IMG/VR virus record: IMGVR_UViG_3300027852_000052
Location: 1-48,154 of that record
DNA length: 48,154 nt
Strand: one strand, 5' to 3'
Origin: a virus
In this document: in pieces, positions 8,566-18,759 of the stretch
How the letters are laid out: every line of letters starts with the position of its first letter
Position numbering within the stretch: the first letter of the stretch is position 1
Position numbers and translations under genes: made by a program
The notes under the pieces: generated by a model
Told to the model about the DNA's origin: nothing
Databases searched by the model: none
What the model saw: the letters and a program-made list of their open reading frames with translations, nothing else

Positions 8566-9111
8566 ATGACCCCAGAAGCTGGTAGGCATTATATAAGAGA
8601 TAGTAAACTTTGGCAAACACAAACTGGGCCAGGCCCACACTTTTTAAGTCTTGTTTGTAATATGAAAACTTCTGCCTTTGGTCAATATAGTGGGTATAAT
8701 TTTAATTCTTTTGGAAAACTTGGAGAGTTCACTCTTGGTGTAAACGAACACGGCATATTTTCTTTGGAGGATGGGGATACAGATAATGGTGCGCATATAA
8801 ATGTTGTAATTGAATTTCCAACAACGGACTTTGATTTGGACAATTTAAAGAGAGTAAGATATATCTATATTGGAGGGAGAGCTGATGGAACTCTTCGAGT
8901 AAAAGCCAAAATGGATAATGGAAGTTGGGTATATTATGATATGGAGTTTCCTGTTGGTACGACTGTTATAGAGGGTGGAAGAGTTGCTCTCCAGAGAGTG
9001 TGGAAGGGCCGCTATGTACAAATAGGCATAGAGAATAGAATGGGATGTGATTTCTCATTAAATACAGTAACAGCTGCTTTAATTCTGCTAGGGAGAAAAC
9101 CAGATGGTTGA
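8566..9111 (+). CDS. Tail-associated protein, unknown
   Basis: 181 residues, mixed alpha/beta. The start EAGRHYIRD echoes EDGRHYVR near residue 522 of the fibre protein just upstream, so the two may share a contact element. The body includes LKRVRYIYIGGRADGTLRVK. There are no enzyme motifs or signal peptide. AAGGAG lies before ATG 8566. The end overlaps the start of the next gene by 8 bases. Most likely a tail or fibre-associated subunit; this rests on neighbours and the shared motif only. Confidence 0.5.
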   Translation: MTPEAGRHYIRDSKLWQTQTGPGPHFLSLVCNMKTSAFGQYSGYNFNSFGKLGEFTLGVNEHGIFSLEDGDTDNGAHINVVIEFPTTDFDLDNLKRVRYIYIGGRADGTLRVKAKMDNGSWVYYDMEFPVGTTVIEGGRVALQRVWKGRYVQIGIENRMGCDFSLNTVTAALILLGRKPDG

Positions 9112-10963
9112 TTTTATTAGTATAAAAGATACAGTACAGGATAGATTTGATGCTACACTTAGCTATGCTGATTCGACTTGGGCTGCTGCAGAAGCGTTTC
9201 TAGATCAACTAGGTGGAGTTGTTACAAGTTATACACAAGAGTACATTGATCTTGACTATACTCCTACTGCAATTGTAGTTGACTCGCTTACGCCAGCTGC
9301 GCCAACAGCACCTGTACAAGATCTTGTAACTGTTGATGCCCCTATAGAGCCAACTTTAGAAAGTGTAACACTTAGTTCTCCTAATATACCAACATCCACT
9401 TTGGAAAGTCCTGTACTGGTTATTCCTGAAGTTCCTACTATAACGTGGCCAACAGCACCTGGAAGCGCCCCTATATTTGCTGAGTTGGACTTTCCAAGTG
9501 CCCCATCACTTATATTTCCTACTATGCCAGTGTTAACAGATGTAACCATGCCTAGTTCTCCATCGCTTAATGTAATATCTTTTACTGATGTACTTCCTAC
9601 AGAAGAGATTAATCCTGTGGAGTTAACTTATGATTGGGAAGAGGAAATCTATCAATCTACCTTGTTAGACGCTTTGAAGTTAACTCTGCGAGAAAATGGT
9701 GGAACAGGTTGGGGAGCTGAGGCAGAAGCTGCTTTATGGGAAAGGGGAAGAGATAGGCAGACATTGGTGAATGAGGATGCTTATGACGAAGCCCTTGATT
9801 TTTTTAGCTCACGTGGGTGGGATATTCCCCCTGGCGCACTTGCAGCTAGACTTACACGTGTACAAACTGAGCAAACTAGAGCAGACGCACAATTAAATTA
9901 TGAAATACTTATTAAGCAAGCTGACCTTGGTCATGAGTATGGGAAGTTTCTTATTACTACAGGGCTTAGTTTAGAAGATACCCTTATGAAACACGCTGGT
10001 GAAGTTGCTAATAGGGCGCTTAGTTCAGCAAGGTTTTTGCAGGAGGCTGCTATAAATGTATTCAACGCTGAGGTTGCATTCTATAATATAGAACTAGACA
10101 AGTATAAGACATCTGCTGCTGTGTTTGAGGCTAGAGTTCGTGCTGAACAAAGTGCATTAGAAAACTTTAAGTTACAACTAGATGGAGCTAAATTAGAATT
10201 GGATATTCAAACTTCTGGCTTACAGTTATATGAGTTACAGTTAAATGGTTTACGCACACAAGTGGACTTGTATAATGCTGAAATGAGTGGTGTCGGGATT
10301 AGGGCTACAGTAGAGAAAGCAAGACTTGATGGTTTTATTGCAGAAGTATCTGCGTATAGTGCTCTTATTCAGGGAAATACGTCTAGATATGCTGCTTACA
10401 CAAGTCAAATTCAAGCGGAAGGTTTAAAGGCTTCTGTTTTTGGTGAGGAAGTACAGGCTTATAAAACTCAGGTAGAGGCATCAAAGTTAGTTATAGATGC
10501 CGAGGCTGTTCAGGCAAGTGTAGTTATAGAGACTAACAAAACACTTGTACAAGGATATCTTGGACAGATTGAGCAATATAAGGTAGATGTAGATAAAGCA
10601 ATTAAGGACTTTACTGCTTTAACAGATTTATATGCAGTGGATATAGAAAGGTATTCTGCAGATATTAAGTATGCATCCGCACAGATTGATGGAGATATTA
10701 AATCTTATGATACAGAAATGAGACATAAGGAAGCACAGGCTGCACTCAATTTAGATGCAGCTAAGGCTAATTTAGCGGCTGCCCAAAGAGAGCATGAGTT
10801 AGCACTGAAGGTTGTAGAGGCTGGAACTAATGTCAATGCACAGATGGCAGCATCCTCCCTTAGTTCTGCTCAAGCTGTTGCACAAATGAGTTATAGAGCA
10901 GCAAATACTGGTAGCGAATCTCAATCTGACTCTAATATAACACAATATATTCATAATGTTTAA
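9104..10963 (+). CDS. Long helical virion protein with proline-rich head
   Basis: 619 residues. Residues ~50-180 are rich in Pro, Ser, Ala and Thr with repeated xLxxPxxP spacing (SPNIPTSTLESPVLVIPEVP). Residues ~180-240 contain a compact charged segment (WEEEIYQSTLLDAL, ALWERGRDRQ). From ~240 to 600 the chain is almost continuous helix with heptad-like Ala/Leu/Tyr/Gln repeats (YELQLNGLRTQVDLYNAE, YKTQVEASKLVIDAEA). This resembles long helical tail or ejection proteins. A tail-needle or spike-core role is possible but unproven. It overlaps both neighbours by a few bases. Confidence 0.5.
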   Translation: MVDFISIKDTVQDRFDATLSYADSTWAAAEAFLDQLGGVVTSYTQEYIDLDYTPTAIVVDSLTPAAPTAPVQDLVTVDAPIEPTLESVTLSSPNIPTSTLESPVLVIPEVPTITWPTAPGSAPIFAELDFPSAPSLIFPTMPVLTDVTMPSSPSLNVISFTDVLPTEEINPVELTYDWEEEIYQSTLLDALKLTLRENGGTGWGAEAEAALWERGRDRQTLVNEDAYDEALDFFSSRGWDIPPGALAARLTRVQTEQTRADAQLNYEILIKQADLGHEYGKFLITTGLSLEDTLMKHAGEVANRALSSARFLQEAAINVFNAEVAFYNIELDKYKTSAAVFEARVRAEQSALENFKLQLDGAKLELDIQTSGLQLYELQLNGLRTQVDLYNAEMSGVGIRATVEKARLDGFIAEVSAYSALIQGNTSRYAAYTSQIQAEGLKASVFGEEVQAYKTQVEASKLVIDAEAVQASVVIETNKTLVQGYLGQIEQYKVDVDKAIKDFTALTDLYAVDIERYSADIKYASAQIDGDIKSYDTEMRHKEAQAALNLDAAKANLAAAQREHELALKVVEAGTNVNAQMAASSLSSAQAVAQMSYRAANTGSESQSDSNITQYIHNV

Positions 10964-12773
10964 ATTCAAACAAACCCCACAGATTGTGCTTGAAGGTGAC
11001 ATAAATCATGCTGAAATGTTTGTTCAGCTTTCCTTAATCAATTTGGACATTCTGTTACATGGAAAGAAGTTTCGAGAACTTAAACAGGACACTAAGTCTA
11101 TCACTTATTCTGATGGAACACGAATAGATATTATGTCTACTTTTGGAGAAAACAAGATAAGGATATTTTCACCCTGGGTTATTGAGGCTGAAAAGTTGGA
11201 AGAGGAAGAAGAGACTTTTACTATTAAACTATTGTTAGATAGATGGATGGTTATCCTAGACAATCCTGATTATTTACTGGATCAAAGTGAACTAGACGAA
11301 AATGAATTATCCTATATAAAGGCTTATGCATATCATGAACACAGTTCTGATTATGACCATGAACAGGATTTAATAGATATATCCTATGAATTTCTTGGAA
11401 ATGGTACGTGGGGGATTAAGTTTCCAACAAAGCAGGTTGAGGGATTTTGGTTAGTCTACAGTAGTTGGCTTGGATTGGAAACACAATACCCTTTAAAGTT
11501 TGCTATAGACAAAACAGGACAGTTTATATCATATAATAGATGGGCAAAGGCCGACCTGGTTTTTCTTAAACAAAACATGAAGACAACTCTTGTTGACATT
11601 ATGCCATACATTCCACCAATATGGTTTGATTTAACTATTGATGGAAATGCTTTGACACATGGAGGCCAAATACTCTCTATGCGTTTCACAAATAAGGCTG
11701 GAGATTCTGTAACAGAGTCGACAACTAAAGTTGCAGGGTATGAAGATATACCTACTTATGCAGAGAGAGTAGCTGATCCTGAGTTAGTAATTGGAAGATC
11801 TGGAAGATATTATTTGAGAGATGTTAATGTAGGAGAACCATTTTATATTGGAGTAAATAGAGAAACCCGTAGAGATAAAGGTGATTATGAACATCTTAGC
11901 TGGAGTATTTTAGAATATACACTTCCAGAATCGATATATTATCTGTCTATTTTAGACGACTTTCGCGAAATTTTATGTGGAAATATTGGTGGTGATGTAG
12001 AAATGTGTACAGCTTTGAACGCTTCGTATGAGCAGTATGATAACTTAGCTGATATGTTTTCTTACGTAGTTCCGTATAATACAAAGTACATAGCTGAGAA
12101 TACACTAAGAGGAATTTCTCCTCGCAGTATGTTTAGGTGTTGGAGAGATCCAAATATTTATGAAGACATATGGACTATAGGTCTTATGGAGGGTACGACA
12201 ACTTGGGAAAATATAGATGCTAAATCAGGTTGGAATGCTGCTAATGATCAGTTTCTTGAGGTAGAGACTATCTATGAAGAGTTTGACTTCCTAGATGATA
12301 TATATGCACAAGTGCTTGAGGACGCAGGTGATTATAAATTAGATTTAGATCTTGCGTTGAACCTACAGGTAGTAAAGATGAGCTCTTCTATAGCTGGAGG
12401 TAGAGGTGTAGAGGGAGGACATGTAGTAGAATGTCCTACTACAGATCAAAGACTTTACTTGAATAGACTACCTCTTTTACGACTGTATACAAGTAGCAGT
12501 ATAGGACCAGAACATAGTTATGAACATGAACCTTTTCTGAGTCAAGCATGGAGTTTAGAATACAAGGATGCTTGGTGGCCAGGTGTGGTGTCAGATAACT
12601 TGCCTGAGATGATTCCTAGCATAGAAGTAACAAGTATTAACGATGATATGTCACTTGTGTTAGGTGTAGGATCTTTGTCTAACACAGCTGTAAGTATGTA
12701 TGCAAGTACTCCGTACCCTATTCATGTAATACAAGAGCTTACTTGGGTGGCTTTACCTAATTACTACTTTTAA
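10956..12773 (+). CDS. Large virion protein, unknown
   Basis: 605 residues, acidic, no Cys-rich or enzyme motif. Mixed alpha/beta with many aromatic residues (WGIKFPTKQVEGFWLVYSSW, SWSILEYTLPESIYYLSIL). The start ATG 10956 lies inside the end of the preceding gene (8-base overlap), implying coupled translation. It is located between the helical protein and the ejection cluster, so I treat it as a tail or internal virion component. I do not recognise a family. Confidence 0.5.
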   Translation: MFKFKQTPQIVLEGDINHAEMFVQLSLINLDILLHGKKFRELKQDTKSITYSDGTRIDIMSTFGENKIRIFSPWVIEAEKLEEEEETFTIKLLLDRWMVILDNPDYLLDQSELDENELSYIKAYAYHEHSSDYDHEQDLIDISYEFLGNGTWGIKFPTKQVEGFWLVYSSWLGLETQYPLKFAIDKTGQFISYNRWAKADLVFLKQNMKTTLVDIMPYIPPIWFDLTIDGNALTHGGQILSMRFTNKAGDSVTESTTKVAGYEDIPTYAERVADPELVIGRSGRYYLRDVNVGEPFYIGVNRETRRDKGDYEHLSWSILEYTLPESIYYLSILDDFREILCGNIGGDVEMCTALNASYEQYDNLADMFSYVVPYNTKYIAENTLRGISPRSMFRCWRDPNIYEDIWTIGLMEGTTTWENIDAKSGWNAANDQFLEVETIYEEFDFLDDIYAQVLEDAGDYKLDLDLALNLQVVKMSSSIAGGRGVEGGHVVECPTTDQRLYLNRLPLLRLYTSSSIGPEHSYEHEPFLSQAWSLEYKDAWWPGVVSDNLPEMIPSIEVTSINDDMSLVLGVGSLSNTAVSMYASTPYPIHVIQELTWVALPNYYF

Positions 12774-12788
12774 TTTGTGAGGTATATT

Positions 12789-13325
12789 ATGCCAAGTGTA
12801 AACTTAGAAAGATCAAGAGTAGCTGCAAGAGAGAGATGGTTAGATGACATTGAGGACAAAAGAGGATTTCTCATAAAGTTAGAAAAATTAAAGTCTGGAG
12901 AAATTATGCGCCAGATAGAGAGAAAGCAGTTAGGTCAAACACGACGACAGAATATTGCTACGCAAGGTGGTATAGAATCTACTAAGTTAGATGTTGCTGG
13001 AAGAAAGGACGTAGCAAGTATGCTTGGAGAAAGAGAGCTTAGAAAACTTACATTTGAACATGGTTCTCCACAAGAGTTTGCAAAGGCTAGAGGAGCAGCT
13101 TACTCTTTAGCAGAGCGAGAAGTTGCTGCAGAAGAGCTACGAGCTGGAACTAGAGCAGCAGCAGAATATAGGTTAGGTGAAAGTGAGCAATATTATAGAG
13201 GTGCAAATAAAAAGGCACCTGCATCTGTATTACCCAAGGAATCCTCAACTACTGAAGAAGATATAGAGGATATACAAGAGGCATTAAGAAGAAAAAAGAG
13301 ACTTGAATTACGGAGACAGTTTTAA
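12789..13325 (+). CDS. Putative small internal virion protein, helical
   Basis: 178 residues from ATG 12789; the GTG at 12777 lacks a ribosome site, whereas GTGAGG lies 6 bases before 12789. Strongly helical, rich in Arg, Glu and Ala (SRVAARERWLDDIEDKRG, AEREVAAEELRAGTRAAAEY). There are no Cys residues or catalytic motifs. It lies two genes upstream of the 1535-residue protein. Podoviruses often encode small helical internal proteins next to their large ejection protein, which is the basis for the guess. Confidence 0.5.
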   Translation: MPSVNLERSRVAARERWLDDIEDKRGFLIKLEKLKSGEIMRQIERKQLGQTRRQNIATQGGIESTKLDVAGRKDVASMLGERELRKLTFEHGSPQEFAKARGAAYSLAEREVAAEELRAGTRAAAEYRLGESEQYYRGANKKAPASVLPKESSTTEEDIEDIQEALRRKKRLELRRQF

Positions 13326-13339
13326 GGGGAGACTTTGTC

Positions 13340-13918
13340 ATGCCCAGAATAAAATATAAGACAGCGAAAATGCCTTCATGGATGGGTGGTGTAGAAGGGG
13401 CAGCTGATATAATGGTTGGGCCGTTAGGTATTGCTAAGTCAGTAGCTTATAAGATGCTTGCAAAGGGTTTGCCTAAGAAAGTTAGAAAACCCATTTTTAA
13501 AGAGTTTAAAACCATGGGACAGAAGTCGTTTGATCTTATTAGGTCTGTAAGAAAGCAAAATTTGCCGGCTCCTGTGAGGGCTATGGTATCACCTAGAGGT
13601 GATGTAGCATATAACATTGGTACTGCACAACGTTCACATGCAGGTCTAACTTCACATGAAGCAGGACACAGATTATATGATAAACTAAAACCCAGAACAA
13701 AGGGTGCTCTTATGATGGAAGCAACCTCAATGCCACGTAAGTACACAAAGGCGTTGGAGCATCTAACCAAAACATCTCTACATTCGACAGATGAGTTGTT
13801 TACAGAAGGTTTGTCACAGCATACTAAGAGGCTTGCAGGGATAGAAAATGTTGCTGACATTTTTCCTCCTAAGACAGAGAAGCTTGTACGCAGAATAAAG
13901 AAATATACTGACTATTAA
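13340..13918 (+). CDS. Virion-linked putative zinc metallopeptidase (HEAGH)
   Basis: 192 residues. HEAGH at residues 106-110 fits the zincin HExxH motif, and DELFTEGL at ~151-158 supplies a glutamate 46-50 residues later that could be the third zinc ligand. Flanking Lys/Arg-rich segments could bind DNA or membranes. The start has AAGGGGAG 8 bases upstream. The position just before the ejection protein suggests a protease carried in the particle or acting in maturation. The motif is visible; activity is inferred, and a chance HExxH in a small protein cannot be fully excluded. Confidence 0.55.
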   Translation: MPRIKYKTAKMPSWMGGVEGAADIMVGPLGIAKSVAYKMLAKGLPKKVRKPIFKEFKTMGQKSFDLIRSVRKQNLPAPVRAMVSPRGDVAYNIGTAQRSHAGLTSHEAGHRLYDKLKPRTKGALMMEATSMPRKYTKALEHLTKTSLHSTDELFTEGLSQHTKRLAGIENVADIFPPKTEKLVRRIKKYTDY

Positions 13919-13942
13919 GATAAATATCGAAAATCGACATTA
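13919..13942. promoter_or_regulatory. Dyad box 3 (TCG-W5-CGA)
   Basis: Core TCGAAAATCGA at 13927-13937, with GATAAAT before and CATTAT after. It lies in the 37-base gap immediately before the ribosome site of the 1535-residue gene. Confidence 0.75.
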
Positions 13943-13955
13943 TGGAGGCACTCTT

Positions 13956-16900
13956 ATGGCAATGAGCATGGGAGAGAGAATTTATCTACAGAGAGAATCA
14001 GCTAAACGTGCAATGGAAAAGTCAGCTAGATTAGCTAAGGAAAGAGAAGAGAAGAAGGTTGTAGCAACAAGAGCAAAATATGTAGAAGACCCTAGTCTTT
14101 CTGAAAAGATGGTAGCAAGGTTAATACAGGGACATGTTCATGAAAGTTTTGCTGCTCGCAGAAAGGCTGTGCCTAGACTTCCTGAGATAGAGGAAAGCTT
14201 TAATGCTAATGATCCCAGAAAACATATAGGCTCTGAAGTTCTCAGTGAATATCAATCTATGATGCAGGATTCAGATTTTGATCAATATGGACCAAGAAAA
14301 CTTCTTATTGCGGCTTTCATGAACAAGATGGAGGATAGTGAGGAGGATATAAGAAAGTATGTACATAAGAGAAGGTCTAGTCCATTTAGAACATTCTCTC
14401 ATGAAGATTTTACTACGCCACCAGGACAGGATGAGTGGGAATCTGAGAATAGATTGCCTCAGCATACCAGTATAGGACAGAGTGTTCTTTGGGGAGGTGG
14501 TTTTGGTGCAGCCAAGGAAATTGGAAAGAAGGTATTGTTAAAAGGTGCGCCAGAAAGGCAGATAAAGAATGCCGTTGCTAGAAGAGTTATTGGAAGGACC
14601 TTGATGCAAACAAGGCATCCGATAGCTGCAGCTGCCGGTCTTGCAATAGCAGCTATACCTATTGACTTCATGATCGATTTTGTTGACAATAAACTTGGAG
14701 AGACTGATTGGGGACACAAACATCCTTGGCTTAGACTTGGTGCATCCATTGGATTTCTGGGAATAACTGGTCGTTTAACAGGAAAGATTGTAAATAGGTT
14801 GCAGAAAGTCACAAAATCTAAGTCTGCTGTTGAGAGAGAGGTGGCTAAGAACCCATCAGCCGAGAATTTATCTGAATTAGATGATCTAACTAGGCAATAT
14901 GACTCAGCTACAGAGGAGTTGGAGCATGCCGTAAAGGGTGAGTATAAGACTAAGATCAAGGCAAAGAGTCCGAAGCCTTCTGGTGAGCCTGTTGATGTTG
15001 ATGAAGCTGATGACTGGCTCAGACGAATAATGATACAGGCTGAAGAGAAGACTCCTACCGCAAGAATGAAAAGAAGAGAAGAATTCTTGACGTTAGAAGA
15101 ACAACAGAGGAGAGTTGCGGAACCTTACATAGATGTTTCTGATGCTTCTCCTGAAGAGCTTGTAAAGACTGCATCTGAAGTGCCTCGTGCAAGAGACGTT
15201 GCTAGGCCAAGATATACAAAGGATGTTCCAACAAGTGAATCGACACTTGATGTGGACGGTATTATACAAAAAAGAGAGGCTACTAAATCCTTAACTGATA
15301 GATCAATACCTAAGAAGAATGTTGTGCTGTCTCTAGAGGATAGAATAGGAAAGGATGCAGCATACAGTCTCAGAAAAACTTATGGAAAATCTTACGTGGG
15401 AGGAAAGAAATACTCTTTAGCCGATATAGAACCCGACAGACTTAGTCTTGTAGAGGAGAGAGTTGCTAAAGGAACAACACAGAAACAAGCTATACAAGAA
15501 GTTGGAGAAATGCAGGCAACTCTTAAGGCAGTAGAAAATGCAGAAAAGAAACGTATTCCATCCAGTGTAGTTAAAGATCTTAGAGGTCTTGGTTATAGTA
15601 CAGATGATATCTCTCGTATGGATTCTGAATCTGCAAGAGCAGTTGTTCAAGGTGCAGAGAACAGAGGCGCAAGCAATCTAGTAGAGAAGAAAGTTGAACA
15701 GACGTTGAAAACATTAGAGCCAAAGATAAGCAAACCTGTGGTAAAATCTACAGTTAAACAGTCAGATGTAGAACTAGAGGCTTGGGCAAAAGGGTTATCT
15801 CCTGCAGATAGATTTGATGCATTACAAGAAGGAAAGATTCCTCAGACTCTTTGGAAAAAGATTACAAGAGAAGAAAGAGTAAAGATTGAATCAAGCAAAA
15901 CATATAAAGAGCACGCTGATACAGAAGCTATGCTCGATAGAGCTGCAATGGAGCAGGAAGGTAAGGAGCTTGGTAGTATAGTTGGGAATATAGTAGATGG
16001 TGAACCACAAAAAGCAATAGGACGACTTGAAAAGATTGCTGTTGCAAGCGCAAAGAGAAAGGTTGCAAAGGGTGGAGCTACTGAGTTAGATGAGCAAATA
16101 GTGCAGGCTGCAAAAGAGGAAGAGTGGAATGCAGTAAGAACATTGGTTAAAGCTATAACTGCAGCAAGTGTTGTAGTCGGTGTATCCTCTTTATTTGCTC
16201 CTGAATCTGCTGAGGCAGGAAAGTTTGATACAGCAGGAAGAGTTGTGACTAAACTTGTTGGGGATATAATTAAAAAAGATCCTGAATTATTACTGCGTCA
16301 ATCACGTGAAGCAGGTTTAGTGTATAGACCAAGTGGCGACCCTTTCATACTTGGCGAAAGGATGAAGAATATTTATGTTGACCCAAGGAATGTTAAAGTG
16401 AGTGTTGATAAGGAACTTGGTCTGATAGGTCGTGCTGTTGGAACCCCTTTTGCTAAGTTAGGATATTACTTTCAGGGTACGTCAGGTATGGAGCAGATGA
16501 ATAATCCGACGGTGGTTCTTGCCAATGGTGTAACAGCAATGCATGTAAATACACTTAACGACGGAAGAATTTTTAGAAATATTATAAACGCTATTCCTGG
16601 GTACAGGAACACTTCTCAAGAAGTTGCAGAGACTATGCAACCTTTAATGGACAAGTATTTCCTTAAGATGCAAGAGCGTGGTTTTTATTATCAGATGAGA
16701 AATGTGTACGGAAAAAAGAGGGCTGTTCTAACAAAGAGATTAGAGAATGCTCAGAGAAAGCTTAAGAAGGGGAAGAAGGTTGTTGTTACTGAACAAGGTG
16801 ATGCCGCACTAAAACAGTATGAGACTATGCATAAATATTATGATGATGCATATAAAGCACATGAACCTATGTATAATAGTTATAGAGATGAATGGTTTAA

Positions 16901-18563
16901 GACTGTTTCTAGTTTAGCTGCACGTAAACATAATAGTGGGACGAGAGTATTTTTGGCAGCAGAAGATACAGCAGATTATGCAAAGTATCCATTTCTTGAG
17001 GGCCTTTTAACATACGAAGAAAAAGTTGCAGCAGCTAGGATTAAGATTGGCATGTTGAAGTATGCCACAGATGTAAACGAGGTTGGAGGGAAGACTATAT
17101 CTGGACCATATATGCATCATTCTATGCATCCATCTGCGAGCTTTAAAACTGTTCAGGAGCATATGAAGAAAATAAATCCTTTTACAGAGACGCCTCCTCC
17201 TATGACTAAAATTCATTCTCGTTCTGCAGGGTTCTTGCCTATGATGCCAGATGCGCAGTACTCTATAAATAAATATCTACCTGATATTAACAAAAGAATT
17301 GTCATGAGAGACTTCTGGAGGCCAGGCAGGTCAGATGGATGGGAAGCATTTCATCAGAATGTGAAGGATCTTCCGGGACTTAAGAATACATTTTCTGAAA
17401 TAAAGAATGCCATGAGGCCTGAATATAGAGAGGGTTTTGACAAGTACGCAGAGAAGTTATATGATATGCAGGTGTTTCAATTATTATCTGGCTCACCGTC
17501 AGTAGCCTTCAAACATATGTTAAAGGAGATTGTTGAGTTAAGAATCTTTGGTCTTGATGGGTTGAAAGCATATAAACAAGGAGTTACTAGTGTAAGTAAA
17601 CTAGGTTTGACTCAGTCTGGCGGAATGGAAGCACTAAAGAAAAAGGGTTTTTCTCCCAATATTTGGGATGAAGCTGTAGCAAGTCATACGGAACAGGGAA
17701 GACTTTATAGAGTTATTTCGGATGTTACACCTTTTAAATTAAATGAAACACAGTGGGATAAGTTTATGGGAAAGCTCAATACATATGGAGCTGTTCCTGT
17801 AACCGCTATAGAAAGATTTGGACGAGGGATATCAGTTGTTGCAGCAACTAAGATGGCGGCAAAGAAAGGTATGACTCCTGCCCAGGCAACGTACTCTGTT
17901 TACGATACTATTGTTAGAACAAACTTCCTGAGTGGGCCACAGAATCCAGCTTGGATACGAGACCCGAAAGTTCGTTTAATGATGATGTTTCAGTCTACAC
18001 GATTTAAGATTGCTGAGACAAGGTTGCGTCTTTATGCTAAAGGATTAAAGTCTGTTGATAGAGCAAGGTTAGAAGTAATGAACCAGCTAAAGGCTGATGT
18101 GAAGGAAGGTGAAAGAAGGTTCCATTTTGATCTAATGAAGCAGGCATTGTTAACAGAAAGAGATATATTTGGAACGCCTGCAGTACAACAAATTATGAGA
18201 GAGATAGTTCTTATTGGTGGCTTGGTAGGAGGCGGAAAATATTTCTTTGACTCGGAGTTTCTTGGTCATATAATACATCCGCCATTCTTTGATCTTCATG
18301 GAGAAGATGTTGCAGTCTCCTCAAGTCCTATAGTTCAAGCTGTTGTTGGAGCAGGTCAAACATTAGCTGACCCGGAGGAGGATTTTATTGTATCAGATTT
18401 TTTCAAGGATTGGTTCGGACATGCCTCCAATGGTTGGCCTATTCCGGTCAACTTCATGAAGGCAGTCCGACTTACTGAGCATGATATTCCGAAGACTTAT
18501 AAGGATAGTTCTATCAGGTACTTTCTTGGGCTTCCTGCAGAGAAGGAAAGGAAGTTAAAGTGA
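13956..18563 (+). CDS. Giant internal virion/ejection protein (1535 aa)
   Basis: 1535 residues, the longest gene. The N-terminus is highly charged helix (EKSARLAKEREEKKVVATR). A hydrophobic, Ala-rich segment lies near residues 215-235 (HPIAAAAGLAIAAIPIDFM) and another near 730-750 (VKAITAASVVVGVSSLF); either could be membrane-active. The middle (~250-700) is low-complexity charged helix. The C-terminal third (~850-1450) is better folded and resembles phage polyvalent or internal virion proteins (FMGKLNTYGAVPVTAIERFGRG, then VRLMMMFQSTRFKIAETRL). No lysozyme motif is evident. The likely role is ejection with the genome to form a channel across the envelope. It ends the late transcription unit two bases from a convergent gene. 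Confidence 0.65.
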   Translation: MAMSMGERIYLQRESAKRAMEKSARLAKEREEKKVVATRAKYVEDPSLSEKMVARLIQGHVHESFAARRKAVPRLPEIEESFNANDPRKHIGSEVLSEYQSMMQDSDFDQYGPRKLLIAAFMNKMEDSEEDIRKYVHKRRSSPFRTFSHEDFTTPPGQDEWESENRLPQHTSIGQSVLWGGGFGAAKEIGKKVLLKGAPERQIKNAVARRVIGRTLMQTRHPIAAAAGLAIAAIPIDFMIDFVDNKLGETDWGHKHPWLRLGASIGFLGITGRLTGKIVNRLQKVTKSKSAVEREVAKNPSAENLSELDDLTRQYDSATEELEHAVKGEYKTKIKAKSPKPSGEPVDVDEADDWLRRIMIQAEEKTPTARMKRREEFLTLEEQQRRVAEPYIDVSDASPEELVKTASEVPRARDVARPRYTKDVPTSESTLDVDGIIQKREATKSLTDRSIPKKNVVLSLEDRIGKDAAYSLRKTYGKSYVGGKKYSLADIEPDRLSLVEERVAKGTTQKQAIQEVGEMQATLKAVENAEKKRIPSSVVKDLRGLGYSTDDISRMDSESARAVVQGAENRGASNLVEKKVEQTLKTLEPKISKPVVKSTVKQSDVELEAWAKGLSPADRFDALQEGKIPQTLWKKITREERVKIESSKTYKEHADTEAMLDRAAMEQEGKELGSIVGNIVDGEPQKAIGRLEKIAVASAKRKVAKGGATELDEQIVQAAKEEEWNAVRTLVKAITAASVVVGVSSLFAPESAEAGKFDTAGRVVTKLVGDIIKKDPELLLRQSREAGLVYRPSGDPFILGERMKNIYVDPRNVKVSVDKELGLIGRAVGTPFAKLGYYFQGTSGMEQMNNPTVVLANGVTAMHVNTLNDGRIFRNIINAIPGYRNTSQEVAETMQPLMDKYFLKMQERGFYYQMRNVYGKKRAVLTKRLENAQRKLKKGKKVVVTEQGDAALKQYETMHKYYDDAYKAHEPMYNSYRDEWFKTVSSLAARKHNSGTRVFLAAEDTADYAKYPFLEGLLTYEEKVAAARIKIGMLKYATDVNEVGGKTISGPYMHHSMHPSASFKTVQEHMKKINPFTETPPPMTKIHSRSAGFLPMMPDAQYSINKYLPDINKRIVMRDFWRPGRSDGWEAFHQNVKDLPGLKNTFSEIKNAMRPEYREGFDKYAEKLYDMQVFQLLSGSPSVAFKHMLKEIVELRIFGLDGLKAYKQGVTSVSKLGLTQSGGMEALKKKGFSPNIWDEAVASHTEQGRLYRVISDVTPFKLNETQWDKFMGKLNTYGAVPVTAIERFGRGISVVAATKMAAKKGMTPAQATYSVYDTIVRTNFLSGPQNPAWIRDPKVRLMMMFQSTRFKIAETRLRLYAKGLKSVDRARLEVMNQLKADVKEGERRFHFDLMKQALLTERDIFGTPAVQQIMREIVLIGGLVGGGKYFFDSEFLGHIIHPPFFDLHGEDVAVSSSPIVQAVVGAGQTLADPEEDFIVSDFFKDWFGHASNGWPIPVNFMKAVRLTEHDIPKTYKDSSIRYFLGLPAEKERKLK

Positions 18564-18564
18564 A

Positions 18565-18747
18565 TCAATCTACAGCCTGTGTCACGAACTTTTCAAGCAC
18601 TTTTTTTGTGTGTTTTTCTTCGCTTATTGATAATAAAGTGGCTACTAGACCAAGTACTATTGCATGCTCTTTAGAGCAGTTAAGCGCTTCCGTAAGTGCT
18701 TCAACCATTGGATAAGTTTTCTTTGTTGCTGTATTGTTCTCTGCCAT
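18565..18747 (-). CDS. Small protein, unknown (60 aa)
   Basis: 60 residues, helical, with EALTEALNCSKEHAIVLGLVATLLSI, a semi-hydrophobic helix. AAAGGAGG lies 7 bases before ATG at 18747. It is the last gene of the leftward early unit and ends one base from the end of the rightward late unit; no terminator is visible in between. Function unknown. Confidence 0.65.
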   Translation of the reverse strand: MAENNTATKKTYPMVEALTEALNCSKEHAIVLGLVATLLSISEEKHTKKVLEKFVTQAVD

Positions 18748-18759
18748 ATAAGACCTCCT

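Noticed and set aside
14459-14959. 166-codon open frame on the - strand inside the 1535-residue gene
   Set aside because: Shadow of a gene with clear coding character; no start context.
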